Shown: in pieces, positions 4,527 through 10,429 of the stretch
How the letters are laid out: every line of letters starts with the position of its first letter
Position numbering within the stretch: position 1 is the stretch's first letter
Source of the DNA: UBA6078 sp964468685
Lineage (GTDB): Bacteria; Desulfobacterota; Syntrophia; Syntrophales; UBA2210
Direction of reading: 5' to 3'
Length of the DNA stretch: 10,429 nucleotides
Assembly (NCBI GenBank): GCA_964468685.1
Contig: CAYXUH010000065.1
Location: forward strand, 1 to 10,429
Notes under the pieces: model-generated
What the model was told of the DNA's origin: nothing
Databases searched by the model: none
What the model saw: only the letters and a program-made list of their open reading frames with translations
Position numbers and translations under genes: made by a program

Positions 4527-7202
4527 TTGCTTATGGCAATGAGATCTGAAGCCGGAAAATCAAGGGTGGAGAGCCTTACCGACGTAACGGTTCTCTGCCT
4601 GATCTTTATCTTCTTGTTCAGTTATTTCCGGCCGGAATATCTCTTTTCCCTGACGACAACAACGGGCGGGGACACAGGCTCTCATTACGCTACGGCCCAG
4701 TATATGCGCGACGTCCTCCTGCCGCAGGGGCGGATCTCCGGCTGGACGATGGGAAATTACGCAGGGTTTCCGCTGCTGAGGTTCTACTTCCCCCTCCCCT
4801 TTATACTGATGGCCTTACTCTCGCAGTTGATCCCGCTCCAGATCGCCTTCAAACTGATCACCATCCTGGGGGTTTTTACCCTCCCCCTGTGCTGCTACGC
4901 GGCGCTTCGCCTCATGGATCAGCGGTTCCCCGTTCCCGCCGCCGGCGCGAGCTTTTCGCTCTTTTTCCTCTTTATGGAAGCGAATTCCATGTGGGGTGGG
5001 AACATCCTCAGCACGCTTGCCGGTGAGTTTGCCTACGGCATCGCTATGTCCCTGGCCGTCCTTTTTGCGGGGACGCTCTACCGGGGGATCCGTGATGGCA
5101 GATACCTGGCGCTGAACGCGGTCCTTGTCTTTTCCATAGGGTTCAGCCACGGGTATGCGCTCCTCTTCGCTGTTGCGATGTCATCCTTCTTCCTCTTTGA
5201 CCGGGCCTGTTTTCTGAAAAACGGTATCTACCTGTTCAAGATACACGCTCTGGGTTTCCTTCTTCTCGGGTTCTGGCTGCTCCCGCTTATCGGGGACATG
5301 ACGTACACCACGGCGTATGCCGACCAGTGGTTTATCAAATCGCTGCTGAAGATATTTCCGTACATCCTCTGGCCCCCGATAGTACTTGCCGCCGCCGGCC
5401 TTGTCGTGGTCGGGTTTCACGTTGTACGCAAACCGGAAATGGTGAAACGCTTTGCCGAAGAGGTAAAACCAGCGGCCTTTTTTGCTTATGTGATCCTTCT
5501 GTGCTGGGTATGCTACCGCCTCGCTCCGCGGATAGGCGTCATCGATATCCGCTTTCTCCCCTTCATGCAGGTATTCCTGATGCTGATGGGCGCTCTTGGC
5601 CTTGGTGTCCTGACGCGATCGCTGAGACAGAAGTGGGTAGTGCCGGTGATGCTCCTTGTCTGTGCCGTTCCCTTTATCAGTCACCTCGAAAAGAACGCTG
5701 GAGTATGGATCCCTTGGAATTACAACGGTTTTGAGGCGAAGAAGCTGTGGCCGGCCTTCAGCGAGGTAAACCGCTATCTTGCAGGATCGGTCGGCGATCC
5801 GCGGGTGGTGTACGAGCACTCTTCCCTGCACAACGACGCAGGTACCACGCGGGCCTTCGAATCCCTCCCCCTCTTTTCCGGGCGATCGACGCTGGAAGGG
5901 CTCTACATGCAGTCCTCCCTGTCGTCCCCCTTCATCTTTTATATCCAGTCCGAGATATCGAAGCAGTCATCGAGACCCTTTCCGCAGTACCGCTATTCAA
6001 ACGTTGATCTGGCGGCCGGAATTGAACACCTCAAGCTGTTCAACGTCAGCGATTTTATCGTGGTCAGCCCCGAGATCAGGAAAATGATACAGGAAATCCC
6101 CGAATTCAGGCTCAAAAAGGGCATTCCCCCCTATTTCATCTATGAGCTGACGACGAACACGAACCGGTACGTTGTGCCTCTGGAATTCGAGCCGGTGTTG
6201 TGTGAGGCAAAAGACTGGAAGATGGCATCCTTCAGGTGGTTCCAGACCTATGGGAAAAACCGGGGAATTCATCTCGTCTTCGATCAGGGAGGGGATATCG
6301 ACAGATCACGGTTCAAGGCGGCGGTTGACTCATTTCCGCCCCCCACGCCGGATACCCTCTCCGACGAAGAGGTGCCGTCCGTGTTACTCCCCCGGATCCC
6401 TGTCGGCCGGACCTGTATAGTCAGCGAAGAGATACGGAATGAGGAGATTATCATCAAGACATCCAATCCGGGTGTTCCCCTCCTGATAAAGGTTTCCTAT
6501 CATCCGAACTGGAAGGTAGAGGGTGCGGACAGGATATACCTCATCTCCCCCTCATTCATGCTGGTATATCCGAATCGCACCAATGTGCGCCTCTCCTTCG
6601 GAAAAACCATCTGGGATTACTCGGGATATATCCTCACCGGTGCCGGGGTGATCATCCTGCTGCTGATCGGAATTGCCCGGATACAAGGGGGCCGAAAGGG
6701 GCATCCGCAGAGAGAAAAAGAAAAGGGAGTATGCAACGTGCTGCCCGGGTTTGTCCTGCGCAATCAGGGGCGCATGGTTGTCGCCCTGGGGGTTCTCGTG
6801 CTATTCGGCGCTGCGGCGCTGCTGATCCCTTCCGGCGGAGGACCGGGAGAGATCATGCACAAAGGGATTCTCTACAAAGACGGTGGAAACCTGGAGGAGG
6901 CACGGGCCGTTTTCAAGGAGGTAAGAGAACGATTCCCCGATCATCCAATGGCGGGCGAGGCCGCCTATTATTATGGCATATGCTGGTATAAAGACAAACA
7001 CTGGCGAAAGACGATAGACGTCTTCAGCACGATGATCAAACAATATCCCGGGAGCGTGTGGATTCCCGAGGCGTATTTCCATATCGGGAAATCGTACAAC
7101 TTCCTCGGGGAGCAGGAACAGGCGAACGCGGTGTTTGACAGGATTATCAGAGACTACCCGGAGACACCGTGGGCCACTTACGCCGCGGAATGGAAAAAAT
7201 AG
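4527..7202 (+). CDS. PTPS-related/YfhO-like membrane glycosyltransferase with C-terminal TPR domain
   Basis: An 891-residue polytopic membrane protein. The N-terminal part has about 10-12 hydrophobic segments and the pattern of the 'PTPS-related' membrane family, a GT-C-like group named misleadingly after a pterin enzyme. GGDTGSH with Asp49 sits in the first loop, where GT-C enzymes have their catalytic acidic residue, and WGGNILSTLAGEFAYGIAMSLAV is a family hallmark. A soluble part of roughly 300 residues (about 390-697) follows, ending in SYHPNWKV, similar to YfhO proteins. After a helix at about 698-717 comes a strongly basic loop (RIQGGRKGHPQREKEK), a last helix at about 750-768, then three TPR-like repeats (about 774-807, 809-843, 844-891). 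The positive-inside rule puts the TPR part outside the cytoplasm. It probably transfers a sugar from a lipid carrier; this is inferred. Start TTG 4527 is chosen because AAGGGA (4512-4517) is 9 bases upstream; ATG 4533 or 4539 is possible. Confidence 0.75.
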   Translation: MLMAMRSEAGKSRVESLTDVTVLCLIFIFLFSYFRPEYLFSLTTTTGGDTGSHYATAQYMRDVLLPQGRISGWTMGNYAGFPLLRFYFPLPFILMALLSQLIPLQIAFKLITILGVFTLPLCCYAALRLMDQRFPVPAAGASFSLFFLFMEANSMWGGNILSTLAGEFAYGIAMSLAVLFAGTLYRGIRDGRYLALNAVLVFSIGFSHGYALLFAVAMSSFFLFDRACFLKNGIYLFKIHALGFLLLGFWLLPLIGDMTYTTAYADQWFIKSLLKIFPYILWPPIVLAAAGLVVVGFHVVRKPEMVKRFAEEVKPAAFFAYVILLCWVCYRLAPRIGVIDIRFLPFMQVFLMLMGALGLGVLTRSLRQKWVVPVMLLVCAVPFISHLEKNAGVWIPWNYNGFEAKKLWPAFSEVNRYLAGSVGDPRVVYEHSSLHNDAGTTRAFESLPLFSGRSTLEGLYMQSSLSSPFIFYIQSEISKQSSRPFPQYRYSNVDLAAGIEHLKLFNVSDFIVVSPEIRKMIQEIPEFRLKKGIPPYFIYELTTNTNRYVVPLEFEPVLCEAKDWKMASFRWFQTYGKNRGIHLVFDQGGDIDRSRFKAAVDSFPPPTPDTLSDEEVPSVLLPRIPVGRTCIVSEEIRNEEIIIKTSNPGVPLLIKVSYHPNWKVEGADRIYLISPSFMLVYPNRTNVRLSFGKTIWDYSGYILTGAGVIILLLIGIARIQGGRKGHPQREKEKGVCNVLPGFVLRNQGRMVVALGVLVLFGAAALLIPSGGGPGEIMHKGILYKDGGNLEEARAVFKEVRERFPDHPMAGEAAYYYGICWYKDKHWRKTIDVFSTMIKQYPGSVWIPEAYFHIGKSYNFLGEQEQANAVFDRIIRDYPETPWATYAAEWKK

Positions 7203-7212
7203 GAGAACCGCA

Positions 7213-7905
7213 ATGCCCTCAGTGTCCATATTCATCCCGGTATACAATGAAGAGGAGATGCTGTCGGAAAACGTCGTACATCTCATGTCTTATCTCGATA
7301 ACAACCTGCCCGGGTATGAAATTGTTATCGTGAGCAACGGCTCCACGGATTCGACGGTGAAGATAGGAAAGGCTCTGGCGGCGGAACATCCGGAGATAAC
7401 CTTTTCCCATACAGATGAAAGGGGCGTGGGACATGCCTTCAGGCGGGGTGTTTTACTGGCAAGGGCGGACAGGATTATCACGCTTGACATCGACCTGACA
7501 ACCGATATCGATTTTATCCCCCGTGCCTGCGAGTTGTTGGACGAGTACGATATCGTGATCGGGTCAAAAAAGAGGGGGATTCAGGAGCGATCGGCGGTCA
7601 GAGTCATGGGGAGTGGTTTGTTCATACTCTCCGCCAGGGCGCTTTTTGGTCTTCCCTACGGGGATTATTCCATAGGAGCCAAGGCCTACCAAAAGAGAAT
7701 GATCCTGAAATATCTTGATCATGTCGATTACGGTTCCTCCTATGTCCTTGAGATTATATATAGATCATGGCGCAACGGGGCACGTATCATCGAGGTTCCG
7801 GTACGGTGCAGCGACGCGAGGAAAAGTCACTTTAACCTCGTTCATGAAGGGCTCTACCGATTTTACCGGTTGTTCAGGTTGTGGTTCAAAAGCGGCACTG
7901 AATAA
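7213..7905 (+). CDS. GT2 glycosyltransferase, dolichyl-phosphate sugar synthase-like
   Basis: A 230-residue GT-A-fold family 2 glycosyltransferase. The N-terminus SIFIPVYNEEEML is the nucleotide-binding start of the fold. SNGSTDST (41-48) and the DxD-type motif LDIDL with Asp92 and Asp94 bind the nucleotide sugar and metal. GDYSIGAKAYQ and EIIYRSWRNGARIIEVPV match the DPM1/Alg5-like group. It has no C-terminal membrane helices, so it should act at the inner face of the membrane, attaching a sugar to polyprenyl phosphate. The sugar cannot be read from sequence. The neighbouring upstream membrane protein is the likely user of the product. ATG 7213 is chosen over an upstream frame extension because AGGAG (7201-7205) is well spaced and overlaps the previous stop codon, which indicates a tightly linked operon. 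Confidence 0.88.
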   Translation: MPSVSIFIPVYNEEEMLSENVVHLMSYLDNNLPGYEIVIVSNGSTDSTVKIGKALAAEHPEITFSHTDERGVGHAFRRGVLLARADRIITLDIDLTTDIDFIPRACELLDEYDIVIGSKKRGIQERSAVRVMGSGLFILSARALFGLPYGDYSIGAKAYQKRMILKYLDHVDYGSSYVLEIIYRSWRNGARIIEVPVRCSDARKSHFNLVHEGLYRFYRLFRLWFKSGTE

Positions 7906-7953
7906 TCTCCAGGATTTTAACCAAAAAGCTCAAGAAACCTTCTCGTTTTCCCC

Positions 7954-7983
7954 TTGACTTTTATCGCAGATCCCTTTAGTTAT
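7954..7983 (+). promoter_or_regulatory. Candidate promoter for the EPS-associated regulator
   Basis: TTGACT (7954-7959), an 18-base spacer and AGTTAT (7978-7983, 3 of 6 matches). A TATAGC at 7981-7986 is a better -10 but too far away. It would leave a leader of about 55 bases. Weak but plausibly placed. Confidence 0.25.
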
Positions 7984-8046
7984 AGCGAGTTCAGGGAGTG
8001 AACAATCCATCTGTGTCTGCTGCTGATTCAAAACGGGGGGGGCGGC

Positions 8047-8388
8047 ATGTCAGATCCCAGAAAAAACGATCTTAAAGACGAAGAGATTCTTAATGTGCTG
8101 AAAACAATAGAGGGATCTCCTTCTGTAACTCAACGAGAAATGTCCTCCCATCTGGGCATCAGCCTGGGTAAGGTCAACTATATGATCAATGCTTTGATAA
8201 GCAGGGGACTTGTCAAGGCAAATAGCTTTAAAAAAAGCAATAATAAACAGGCATATCTGTATATCTTGACACCGCATGGTCTTGAGGAAAAAGCGAGGGT
8301 AACCTACCGCTTTCTCAGGGAGAAAATGCGCGTGTATGACAGATTGAAGGAAGAGATAGAGCAACTGAAGAGAGACATCCAAAAATAG
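8047..8388 (+). CDS. MarR-family EPS-associated transcriptional regulator
   Basis: A 113-residue winged-helix protein with the look of the EPS-associated MarR-type family. Residues about 13-55 form the helix-turn-helix (VTQREMSSHLGISLGKVNYMINALISRGLV), residues 57-75 the wing (KANSFKKSNNKQAYLYILTPHGL), and residues 79-112 a charged amphipathic helix suited to dimerisation by coiled coil. Members of this family typically occur at or near the start of exopolysaccharide or O-antigen loci. The downstream gmd and epimerase remnant fit this. The translation start lies behind an 8-G run (8035-8042), which may serve as a crude Shine-Dalgarno. The stop codon lies inside a palindromic repeat (8381-8405), so that repeat forms the 3' end of the gene. 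Family assignment is from motif recall; targets are unknown. Confidence 0.85.
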   Translation: MSDPRKNDLKDEEILNVLKTIEGSPSVTQREMSSHLGISLGKVNYMINALISRGLVKANSFKKSNNKQAYLYILTPHGLEEKARVTYRFLREKMRVYDRLKEEIEQLKRDIQK

Positions 8389-8405
8389 TGACAGCGACTA
8401 TTTTT
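8381..8405. repeat. AATAGTGACAGCGAC repeat, copy 1
   Basis: Arms AAAAATAGT (8381-8389) and ACTATTTTT (8397-8405) are perfectly inverted around GACAGCG. The copy overlaps the stop codon of the regulator. Positions 8382-8405 match 9685-9708 in 23 of 24 bases. The AT-rich stem with a T-run could also weakly end transcription. Confidence 0.7.
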
Positions 8406-8442
8406 ATGAATGATAGAAGGTAGAGAACCCGGCAGGAAATTA

Positions 8443-8463
8443 AAAAATAGCTGTTACCATTTT
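8443..8463. repeat. AATAGTGACAGCGAC repeat, degenerate copy 2
   Basis: AAAAATAG, then CTGTTA, then CCATTTT: both ends of the repeat with a shortened, altered centre. It ends exactly where the epimerase-like remnant begins, which suggests that a rearrangement ended at the repeat. Confidence 0.4.
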
Positions 8464-8465
8464 AG

Positions 8466-8579
8466 CCATATGTAATTCAGGGGGCGGAGCTGTATCAAGG
8501 CCCCTCCATTCCCCCGACCCTTACCGACGTGGATGATCTGGCAAAAGCGATGGGGTTTAAGCCCTTGACACCTCTGTAA
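8466..8579 (+). pseudogene. Remnant of a sugar-nucleotide epimerase (3' end only)
   Basis: A stretch of 37 codons, open from just after a TAG (8463-8465) to TAA (8577-8579), with no start codon at its beginning. Its second half reads TLTDVDDLAKAMGFKPLTPL, which resembles the C-terminal region of UDP-glucuronate 4-epimerases and related SDR enzymes (typical pattern: ATYADVDDL..D.GF.P.TP.). The normal protein is over 300 residues, so more than 85 percent is absent, and the usual final segment after TP is also cut short. It lies directly next to a repeat copy and upstream of gmd, another sugar-nucleotide SDR gene. Best read as debris of a deleted polysaccharide gene. The match is from memory of the family, not a search. 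Confidence 0.5.
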
Positions 8580-8602
8580 TAAGAAATAAGAAACTCATAG
8601 AT

Positions 8603-8614
8603 TTTTGGTATACA
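8603..8614 (+). promoter_or_regulatory. Possible extended -10 promoter for gmd
   Basis: TGG followed by TATACA (8609-8614) matches the TGn-extended -10 form. No matching -35 sits at normal distance; the TTGACA at 8565-8570 is too far upstream and codes for part of the remnant. It would leave a leader of about 58 bases before gmd. Confidence 0.25.
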
Positions 8615-8639
8615 GAATGAAACGACAGACTAAACAGGA

Positions 8640-8663
8640 TCAATAACCGCAGTCACCATTTTA
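8640..8663. repeat. Partial AATAGTGACAGCGAC repeat before gmd
   Basis: AATAACCGCAGTCACCATTTTA keeps the right-hand end (CACCATTTT) of the repeat and part of the centre. It lies 15 bases before the gmd ATG, so gmd is framed by this copy and the good copy at 9685-9708. Confidence 0.35.
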
Positions 8664-8678
8664 CAAAAGGAACATCAC

Positions 8679-9683
8679 ATGAAGAAAGCTTTTATAACCG
8701 GTATCACCGGACAGGACGGATCGTACCTTGCCGAGTTTCTTCTGGGTAAGGGATACGAGGTGCACGGCCTCATCAGGAGGGCGAGCACCTTCAACACGGA
8801 GCGCATCGATCATCTCTACAAGGATTTTCACGACCCGGACGCGCGCATGTACCTGCATTACGGAGACCTCTCGGTGTCGGCGCACTTGACAAACCTCATG
8901 TCCGAGATTAAGCCCGACGAGGTATATCACCTCGGCGCTCAGAGCCATGTCCGAGTGAGCTTTGACACCCCCGAGTATACCGGCGACATCACCGGTCTCG
9001 GAACAATCAGGCTCCTGGAGGCGATCAGAAAGACCGGGAGCACGGCACGGTTCTACCAGGCTTCGTCCAGTGAGATGTTCGGGGCGGCGCCTCCGCCGCA
9101 GAACGAAGACACCCCCTTTCAGCCGCGGAGCCCGTATGCCGCCGCCAAGGTATATTCCTACTACGTGGTAAAAAACTACCGTGATGCCTACAATATATTT
9201 GCCTGCAACGGCATTCTCTTCAATCATGAATCCCCCCGCAGGGGCGAGACCTTTGTCACGCGAAAGATTACGCGTGCGGCAACCAGGATCAAGCTGGGCC
9301 TGCAGGACAAACTCTACCTGGGGAACATTGAGGCAAAGAGGGACTGGGGATTCGCCGGCGATTACGTAGAGGCCATGTGGATGATCCTCCAGCATGACAC
9401 GCCGGACGATTTTGCTATCGCTACCGGCGAGACACACTCGGTGTGTGAATTTGTTGAAAGAGTTTTCGAAAAGCTTGGTCTCGATTACCACAGGCACGTG
9501 GAGATAGACGAGCGTTACTTCAGGCCGACCGAAGTCGATGTCCTCCTCGGCGATTCAACCAAGGCGCAAAAGATTCTCGGGTGGAAACCCAAAACTAACT
9601 TTGATCAGCTAATCGACATGATGATCGAAACGGACCTCAAACTGGCGGAAAAAGAAAAGATCCTGAACGACGCTGGCTATTAG
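8679..9683 (+). CDS. gmd: GDP-mannose 4,6-dehydratase
   Basis: A 334-residue extended short-chain dehydrogenase/reductase that converts GDP-D-mannose to GDP-4-keto-6-deoxy-D-mannose in the cytoplasm, the branch point to GDP-fucose, GDP-rhamnose and related deoxysugars for surface glycans. Visible features are the Rossmann GITGQDGSYLAEFLL (8-22; GxxGxxG), the Gmd-specific HGLIRRASTFNTERIDHLY, the HYGDLSVS block, HLGAQSHVRVSF, QASSSEMFG with the Ser/Glu catalytic residues, Tyr153 and Lys157 of SPYAAAK, and FNHESPRRGETFVTRKI for the substrate. The length is normal for the family. AAAAGGA (8665-8671) lies 7 bases before the ATG. No partner such as fcl or rmd follows; instead a repeat and a toxin-antitoxin pair do, so the product must be finished elsewhere or this is a remaining piece of a larger locus. 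Confidence 0.97.
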   Translation: MKKAFITGITGQDGSYLAEFLLGKGYEVHGLIRRASTFNTERIDHLYKDFHDPDARMYLHYGDLSVSAHLTNLMSEIKPDEVYHLGAQSHVRVSFDTPEYTGDITGLGTIRLLEAIRKTGSTARFYQASSSEMFGAAPPPQNEDTPFQPRSPYAAAKVYSYYVVKNYRDAYNIFACNGILFNHESPRRGETFVTRKITRAATRIKLGLQDKLYLGNIEAKRDWGFAGDYVEAMWMILQHDTPDDFAIATGETHSVCEFVERVFEKLGLDYHRHVEIDERYFRPTEVDVLLGDSTKAQKILGWKPKTNFDQLIDMMIETDLKLAEKEKILNDAGY

Positions 9684-9684
9684 G

Positions 9685-9708
9685 AAAATAGTGACAGCGA
9701 CCATTTTT
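9685..9708. repeat. AATAGTGACAGCGAC repeat, copy 3
   Basis: Starts 1 base after the gmd stop codon and matches the copy after the regulator in 23 of 24 bases. Its arms (AAAATAGT and ACCATTTT-type) are imperfectly inverted because of the one change. The same short sequence directly behind two different stop codons argues for insertion or recombination at gene ends, or for a shared 3'-end function. Confidence 0.7.
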
Positions 9709-9767
9709 TGAAATACCTGAAATTATAAAAAGTTTTCGAAAAAAGAGCAATTATCACCATTAAATTC

Positions 9768-9796
9768 TTGACAAATTCAAATAGCAATCATATTGT
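9768..9796 (+). promoter_or_regulatory. Promoter of the toxin-antitoxin pair
   Basis: A perfect TTGACA (9768-9773), an exact 17-base spacer and TATTGT (9791-9796, 4 of 6 matches). It sits in AT-rich DNA and would give a leader of about 45 bases. Type II antitoxins usually repress their own promoter; I see no clean operator dyad. Confidence 0.55.
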
Positions 9797-9846
9797 AGTG
9801 TCACAAAGACAGCATTGAATGATATCACTGTAAAAGAGGCTCCACC

Positions 9847-10107
9847 ATGAAAGTAATTACAATCCGAGGTATAGATTCTTCCGTATCTTTAAAGCTGAAA
9901 CAGGTTGCCAATAACGAAAAGAAAAGTGTGAATCAACTGGTTTTAGATATGATCAGACAGAATGTCGGTATGCAGAAGAGGGCAAAATATACAAAGAAGC
10001 ATGATGATCTGGATCACCTCTTTGGAACGTGGACTGATGCTGAATTCGAAAAAATTCAAGGTATTATTGACAGCCAAAGAAAAATTGACCTGGAATTGTG
10101 GAAATGA
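9847..10107 (+). CDS. vapB: VapB-like ribbon-helix-helix antitoxin
   Basis: An 86-residue antitoxin. Residues 1-41 (MKVITIRGIDSSVSLKLKQVANNEKKSVNQLVLDMI...) fit a ribbon-helix-helix or Arc-like DNA-binding domain: a beta strand followed by two helices. The C-terminal part (DDLDHLFGTWTDAEFEKIQ to KIDLELWK) matches the toxin-binding tail of antitoxins paired with PIN toxins, which masks the nuclease. AAAGAGG (9833-9839) is 7 bases before the ATG. The stop overlaps the toxin start as ATGA, the classic coupling of these operons. Base composition is clearly more AT-rich than hemL or gmd, consistent with acquisition by transfer. It could equally be called a FitA/Phd-like antitoxin; the RHH type is inferred from pattern. 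Confidence 0.82.
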   Translation: MKVITIRGIDSSVSLKLKQVANNEKKSVNQLVLDMIRQNVGMQKRAKYTKKHDDLDHLFGTWTDAEFEKIQGIIDSQRKIDLELWK

Positions 10108-10429
10108 GACGGTTGCTGATTGATACCAATATTTACTCTTATGCGCTTAAAGGAGATAGCGATGTTGTTACCGTCCTCAGAAAGGCAGAAGAAATAGGAT
10201 TTTCTGTGATCAGCATTGGCGAACTTCTTTCTGGTTTTAAAGGGGGAGGAAGAGAGCAGAAGAACAGGGAAGAACTTGAAACTTTCTTGGACAGTCCCAG
10301 GGTTGTTGTTTATCCTGTGAATGAAGATACCTCCGAGTTTTATGCTGAAACCCTTCACAATTTAAGAAAAATCGGGAAACCTGTGCCCACAAATGATATT
10401 TGGATTGCTGCCGTGGCATTTCAGAATGG
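10104..10429 (+). CDS. vapC: VapC-like PIN-domain ribonuclease toxin (partial, runs off the window)
   Basis: The first 108 codons of a PIN-domain toxin; no stop is reached. It opens MRRLLIDTNIYSYAL with Asp7 and Asn9, continues to SIGELLSGF with Glu40, and reaches PVPTNDIWIAA with Asp98. These are the conserved acidic residues that hold the metal ions of PIN nucleases. VapC toxins cut tRNA or rRNA when the antitoxin is lost. PIN toxins are usually about 125-140 residues, so perhaps 20-30 residues are missing here, including the final strand and any fourth acidic residue. The ATG overlaps the antitoxin stop by four bases. The visible catalytic residues are intact, so the toxin looks functional as far as it can be read; the RNA target is unknown. 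Confidence 0.85.
   Translation, partial: MRRLLIDTNIYSYALKGDSDVVTVLRKAEEIGFSVISIGELLSGFKGGGREQKNREELETFLDSPRVVVYPVNEDTSEFYAETLHNLRKIGKPVPTNDIWIAAVAFQN

Noticed and set aside
6731..6991. Separate small gene inside the TPR region
   Set aside because: It is out of frame with the continuous 891-codon gene, and its product is Arg/Gly-rich with no domain; the TPR repeats are in the long frame.
4527..7202. 6-pyruvoyl-tetrahydropterin synthase activity suggested by the family name
   Set aside because: The 'PTPS-related' name is historical; the protein is polytopic and has none of the zinc-binding histidine pattern of the soluble enzyme.
7135..7212. Upstream extension of the GT2 gene into the preceding gene
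   Set aside because: ATG 7213 has a well-placed AGGAG and starts exactly at the first beta strand of the fold; the extra 26 residues are overlap with the upstream frame.
1..10429. tRNA or rRNA genes
   Set aside because: No cloverleaf with a TTCGA-type T-loop in correct context and no rRNA-like sequence could be recognised; the TTTCGA at 1897-1902 belongs to the palindromic repeat.

Overview
The window reads as chromosomal DNA from an anaerobic, Gram-negative-type bacterium, most likely a member of Desulfobacterota (old Deltaproteobacteria) or a neighbour such as Nitrospirota. The pointers are an AhbB-type siroheme decarboxylase subunit abutting hemL (the siroheme-dependent heme route of anaerobes), a lone c-subunit ATP synthase gene with a signal-peptide-like extension, and intergenic palindromic repeats built around TGTCATTTCGA. 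This assignment is inference; there is no rRNA or other marker in the window.

Layout. 1-1626: a metallo-beta-lactamase-fold hydrolase of the RNase Z type (minus) faces a small GGQ-domain release-factor-like protein (plus). They share a compact divergent promoter whose two -35 boxes form a 9-bp dyad, and both -10 boxes lie almost on the start codons. 1627-2110: no gene, but palindromic repeat elements and the terminator of the next gene. 2111-2482: atpE alone on the minus strand with its own promoter and terminator. 2724-4478: ahbB and hemL, abutting, for tetrapyrrole synthesis. 4527-7905: a very large PTPS-related/YfhO-like membrane protein carrying a C-terminal TPR domain, followed by a dolichyl-phosphate-sugar-synthase-like GT2 enzyme. 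The pair probably makes and uses a lipid-linked sugar at the cytoplasmic membrane. 8047-9683: an EPS-associated MarR-type regulator, a 37-codon remnant of a sugar-nucleotide epimerase, and gmd (GDP-mannose 4,6-dehydratase). These look like the start of, or a rearranged piece of, a surface polysaccharide locus. Copies of an AATAGTGACAGCGAC-type repeat lie directly after the regulator, before the remnant, just before gmd and just after gmd. 9847-end: an AT-rich VapBC-type toxin-antitoxin pair; the toxin gene runs off the window.

How they work together. The left half is housekeeping (RNA processing or rescue, energy, heme). The right half is cell-envelope glycosylation and polysaccharide, with signs of local rearrangement (gene remnant, repeats, toxin-antitoxin pair). 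No wholly new system is evident. The points most worth checking are the membrane glycosyltransferase-TPR fusion, the repeat-bounded gmd segment and the two apparently leaderless divergent genes.
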